A stretch of DNA of 20,478 nt from Lichtheimia corymbifera B2541 (Eukaryota > Mucoromycota > Mucoromycetes > Mucorales > Lichtheimiaceae): NCBI GenBank assembly GCA_000697475.1, contig JNEU01000693.1, positions 1 to 20,478 of the forward strand. The letters run 5' to 3'. Below, one piece after another: positions 18,901 through 20,478 of the stretch. The number at the start of each line of letters is the position of its first letter. Within the stretch, counting starts at the first letter, position 1. The position numbers were made by a program, and so were the translations under genes. The notes beneath the pieces are model-generated. The model ran no database searches and had not been told where the DNA came from. It worked only from the letters and a program-made list of their open reading frames with translations.

Positions 18901-20374
18901 GTTCTCTTCTACAGGTCAAACGCTGGAAGGGGGTAATGGTATAAAGAATAACAACAATGTGGATAAGGCAGTAAATAGCCCACTTATAATGAGAGCAGTG
19001 GATTTGCTAGATATGATGCAACCACCAGTATCTGAAAGAAAACGCATCTTAGAGAATGCTCATCTATTTGGCCACTTTGGCGCTGATGCCATTGTAAGAG
19101 CCATACATAACAATGGTATCCATTGGCCATTAATGAAAGATCAAGCTATTGAGCTTATAAGCTCATGTAAAGAATGTCAAAAGTTTAACATAGCCAAAAA
19201 TGGCTACAATCCACTAAGACCCATAAGGGCATACATTCCTGGCGATCACTGGGCGTTAGACCTAGCAGGTCCCTTGACAACAACCAGCAGAGGCAACAAT
19301 TATTTGTTGGTACTCGTGGATGTGTGTACACGATATTGTATATTACGCCCTATCCCTGATAAACAATCACACACCATTGTTATGAACTTGGTGCAAATAT
19401 TTTGCGATTTTGGATTACCACGTATATTACAATCCGATAATGGAACAGAATTTGTGAATGAATTGATGAGGCAATTTAAACGAGCAGCAGGCTTTGACCA
19501 CCGCTTAGTTACACCGTATCATCCTAGAGCGAATGGTGTAGCTGAGAGATGGGTACAATCATCAATGCGGGCAATTAGGAAACGAGTGCAAGGCATACAC
19601 AAAGATTGGGACATTTATGTACCCTCTGTACAATTGGCATTAAATGCTAAAGTCAGCACTCGATTGAATACCGCACCATTTTCTTTGATGTTTGCTCGTA
19701 AATTAAATGATTTCAAAGACTATCGTAATGATGAAGAATTATCACCAATGCAACGTCATGACTTGCTGCAACGAATTGATGATATGACCAACATAATCTT
19801 CCCTGCCATCAAAGAAAGGATCGATGCTGTAACACATAAACAAAAGGGCAAGTTTGATAAAAAACATCAGCTCATCGAGTTTCCCATTGATAGCCACGTG
19901 ATGAAACGTGTGCTTCAAAAGAAGGGCAAGTTATACCCAGAATACGATGGACCATATACAGTAGTACGCAAAACCAAAGGCGGTTCATACGTATTAAAAG
20001 ATGAGCAAAATCAGCTCTTGCCAATCGATATACCACCCTCACAACTAAAGCTGATCTCGCATGATGACGTTTTACCAGCGGATCAGGTATATGAAGTGGA
20101 TTACATTGTCACACATAACCAACAAAAGGATGGCACTTACTTATATAAAGTGCGATGGAAGGGATACCCTCCTGATGAGGATACCTGGGAACCTTATCAT
20201 CACTTTTCCAGCCCTAACATTATCAGTACCTATTGGGAACGATTAGGGGTACCTGAACCATCTCAGGCACAAACAAATACCCAGCATGAAAATACCACCA
20301 CACCTTCTACTTCTCGAAAACGATCTGCCACCACATCGAATCATACTCGATCCCCTAAACGACTTCGTCGTTAA
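15908..20374 (+). CDS. Gag-Pol polyprotein of the chromovirus, 1488 residues
   Basis: It carries all enzymes for retrotransposition in one frame. Gag: charged N-terminus and capsid-like helices to about residue 320, then a CCHC-like knuckle C341-x2-C344-x7-H352-x-C354 (CSKQWQPGHRC), a spacing common in chromoviruses. Protease: active site DTGA with D416. Reverse transcriptase: from about 590 (YTFPIARREIVN) with D673 in STLDLKSAF, CPFGLKPISAKFQ, and FVDD with D736/D737. RNase H: D884 (ATDAS), ERNYSVTKRELLAI, YTDHKAL. Integrase: HHCC with H1052, H1056, C1087, C1090; catalytic triad D1118, D1177, E1213 with exactly 35 residues between the last two. Then a GPY/F module (EYDGPYTVV) and a chromodomain at about 1394-1447 (YEVDYIV, YKVRWKGYPPDEDTWEP), which in this family directs integration to particular chromatin. 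No stop or frameshift and all catalytic residues are present, so it may be active. ATG 15908 is the first in frame. Confidence 0.96.
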   Translation: MSSNKVNSPTPMDMDNVPQENPSGTQIQKQKPQDPRMRKALEAFAKMQADVEKLEHVYNDVALCDDVEPAEKQRKREELIKAQDGLEDSRKIWRKQHPQRLEFLSLEESEQERQRHQARERTELHVVPKDLPVLQIAGGYKWHPQKVVHNSAAAFVRAFERELEAHGLPIEKHWERLLSRALNDPQYLWLKDLMASDRSIVTWKQVSNQIITKYDTQVQRYRSMRRVVRMQQGANEPLNSYVVKFQQWSLEAKMPHGLLLNIIFLSSLQPKYAEQALLAIVNHFGAEMPEDLEEVCKLVSAMKMAEVGEKREGEQSHNNRQQQQKRFKSNSDDKTKQNKRCRYCSKQWQPGHRCQEYFEQRGNKNQKDMVQRAARLNDGDEVVDTTLPCKLQRSKYQDEVLTPITIQNHMIKALVDTGATFSALDLDFVNKAHIKYNMVKGTITLGSNNHAVPRIGRTETVKVFYNGKTYYRAFEVMKLTRGHSMAIGMDFMSTLGIGYVGLATSWTTPVKQEEVEIDDAPYKPDAAPAGSTKAMHEFMCAIRPSLDANAKIPNGTFCNIPQSIIELNTPQGVACYRRQYTFPIARREIVNKTVNEWLKEGIIKEVPANIDNRWNSPLTFAPKKDMTGKKVGVRLCLDPRHINQHLPDDRHPLPLIRTIFEQLTGAKVFSTLDLKSAFHRFKIHDKDQHKTTFTSVNGRQYMFVGCPFGLKPISAKFQRVMQILFDDLPFVTTFVDDIVVYSPNLEQHALHVRTVVQRLTHANLLLNPNKCHFAQRIVYLLGFRVSAEGIQLDSRKVTNVLDWPKPCTGKDIQRFLGIVNYFRDHIPNVARLTAPLDRLRHAGDLRDTWTSHHDAAFYNIKYAVSHAPMLRHVDLSRPFHLATDASNDGIGAVLYQKYNGRNKIVGFMARALSKSERNYSVTKRELLAIIFAFKKFHKFLWGQPFTLYTDHKALVYLHTQKDPNPMMVKWLDTLLDYQFTVVYLPGISNILPDHLSRLFSSTGQTLEGGNGIKNNNNVDKAVNSPLIMRAVDLLDMMQPPVSERKRILENAHLFGHFGADAIVRAIHNNGIHWPLMKDQAIELISSCKECQKFNIAKNGYNPLRPIRAYIPGDHWALDLAGPLTTTSRGNNYLLVLVDVCTRYCILRPIPDKQSHTIVMNLVQIFCDFGLPRILQSDNGTEFVNELMRQFKRAAGFDHRLVTPYHPRANGVAERWVQSSMRAIRKRVQGIHKDWDIYVPSVQLALNAKVSTRLNTAPFSLMFARKLNDFKDYRNDEELSPMQRHDLLQRIDDMTNIIFPAIKERIDAVTHKQKGKFDKKHQLIEFPIDSHVMKRVLQKKGKLYPEYDGPYTVVRKTKGGSYVLKDEQNQLLPIDIPPSQLKLISHDDVLPADQVYEVDYIVTHNQQKDGTYLYKVRWKGYPPDEDTWEPYHHFSSPNIISTYWERLGVPEPSQAQTNTQHENTTTPSTSRKRSATTSNHTRSPKRLRR
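18923..18938 (+). other. Candidate central polypurine tract inside pol
   Basis: CTGGAAGGGGGTAATG is an exact 16-base copy of 20396-20411, which spans the 3' polypurine tract, the TAA and the first two bases of the 3' LTR. It lies between the RNase H and integrase coding parts, encoding LEGGNG in the Gag-Pol frame. In lentiviruses and Ty1 a second PPT near this position primes an extra plus strand; that role here is inferred. Confidence 0.6.
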
Positions 20375-20397
20375 TATCTCTCTCACGGCAACAGCCT

Positions 20398-20406
20398 GGA
20401 AGGGGG
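20398..20406 (+). other. 3' polypurine tract
   Basis: GGAAGGGGG followed by TAA lies directly before the 3' LTR at 20410 and 24 bases after the Gag-Pol stop codon. This is the standard position of the plus-strand primer. Confidence 0.85.
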
Positions 20407-20409
20407 TAA

Positions 20410-20478
20410 TGTGGTGTCCATGACATATAAGTGAGGTAATCATGCGTAAGGGGCTGCATAATGAAAGTAAAATTAGTC
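20410..20478 (+). repeat. 3' LTR, partial, runs off the window
   Basis: 69 bases, identical base for base to 15664-15732. The rest of the LTR and the downstream target duplication are outside the window. Confidence 0.92.

Larger units (their letters stand above)
15664..20478 (+). mobile_element. Ty3/Gypsy chromovirus LTR retrotransposon, intact, 3' LTR cut by window end
   Basis: This is a complete-looking element. The 5' LTR starts TGTGGTGTCC at 15664; a single Gag-Pol frame spans 15908-20374; the polypurine tract GGAAGGGGG is at 20398-20406; and the 3' LTR starts at 20410. The 69 visible 3' LTR bases are identical to the first 69 of the 5' LTR, so the insertion is recent. The five bases before the element are CTTCG; the matching target-site duplication lies beyond the window. 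It is nested in an older gag remnant. One fused Gag-Pol frame plus a C-terminal chromodomain suits the chromovirus lineage that includes Tf1 and sushi-like elements. Confidence 0.93.

Noticed and set aside
1..20478. tRNA, rRNA or riboswitch genes
   Set aside because: I saw no cloverleaf A/B-box pairs or rRNA-like stretches on reading either strand; a covariance-model scan was not possible here.

Overview
The window looks like a fungal nuclear genome, most probably an early-diverging lineage such as Mucoromycota (Mucorales). This is an inference from short (about 57-62 bp) GTAAGT...TAG introns, AATAAA poly(A) signals, moderate AT richness, a family of TPR/F-box/LRR genes and a mixture of DIRS-type and Ty3/Gypsy chromovirus retroelements. 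No species can be named from the sequence alone.

Layout. (1) 1-2245 is non-coding; 740-1720 is an old, diverged tandem-repeat field with a roughly 521-bp higher-order period. (2) 2246-10494 is a gene array. Three plus-strand paralogues encode proteins with N-terminal TPR-like helices, an F-box-like segment and a long leucine-rich C-terminal part, the order known from the ubiquitin-ligase adaptors Dia2 and Pof3. Each has one phase-1 intron at the same place. Only the middle copy (5350-7392) is intact; the first and third carry frameshifts. Between them lie two minus-strand paralogues of an unidentified small hydrophobic, probably membrane, protein. Each is head-to-head with an F-box gene across a 170-185 bp shared promoter region, so the duplicated unit is a divergent gene pair. 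Convergent 3' ends carry closely spaced AATAAA signals on both strands.

(3) 10495-11770 is mainly non-coding, with a 17-bp minisatellite and one doubtful small ORF. (4) 11777-15663 is a retroelement graveyard: a TATA-led leader with five copies of a GCCTGTCTCGG repeat, a frameshifted DIRS-type reverse transcriptase/RNase H, a Ty3/Gypsy RT interrupted by about 250-300 bp, an integrase zinc-binding remnant, and a degenerate gag with a damaged zinc knuckle.

(5) 15664 to the window end is a young, apparently complete chromodomain-bearing Ty3/Gypsy retrotransposon (chromovirus). It has one uninterrupted 1488-codon Gag-Pol frame (gag, CCHC-like knuckle, protease, RT, RNase H, integrase, GPY/F, chromodomain). 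The 69 visible bases of its 3' LTR match the 5' LTR exactly. Its most striking feature is an exact 16-base copy of the 3' polypurine tract/LTR junction inside pol, a candidate central polypurine tract. It also has an inverted match between the presumed mRNA 5' end and the presumed primer-binding site, which suggests self-priming.
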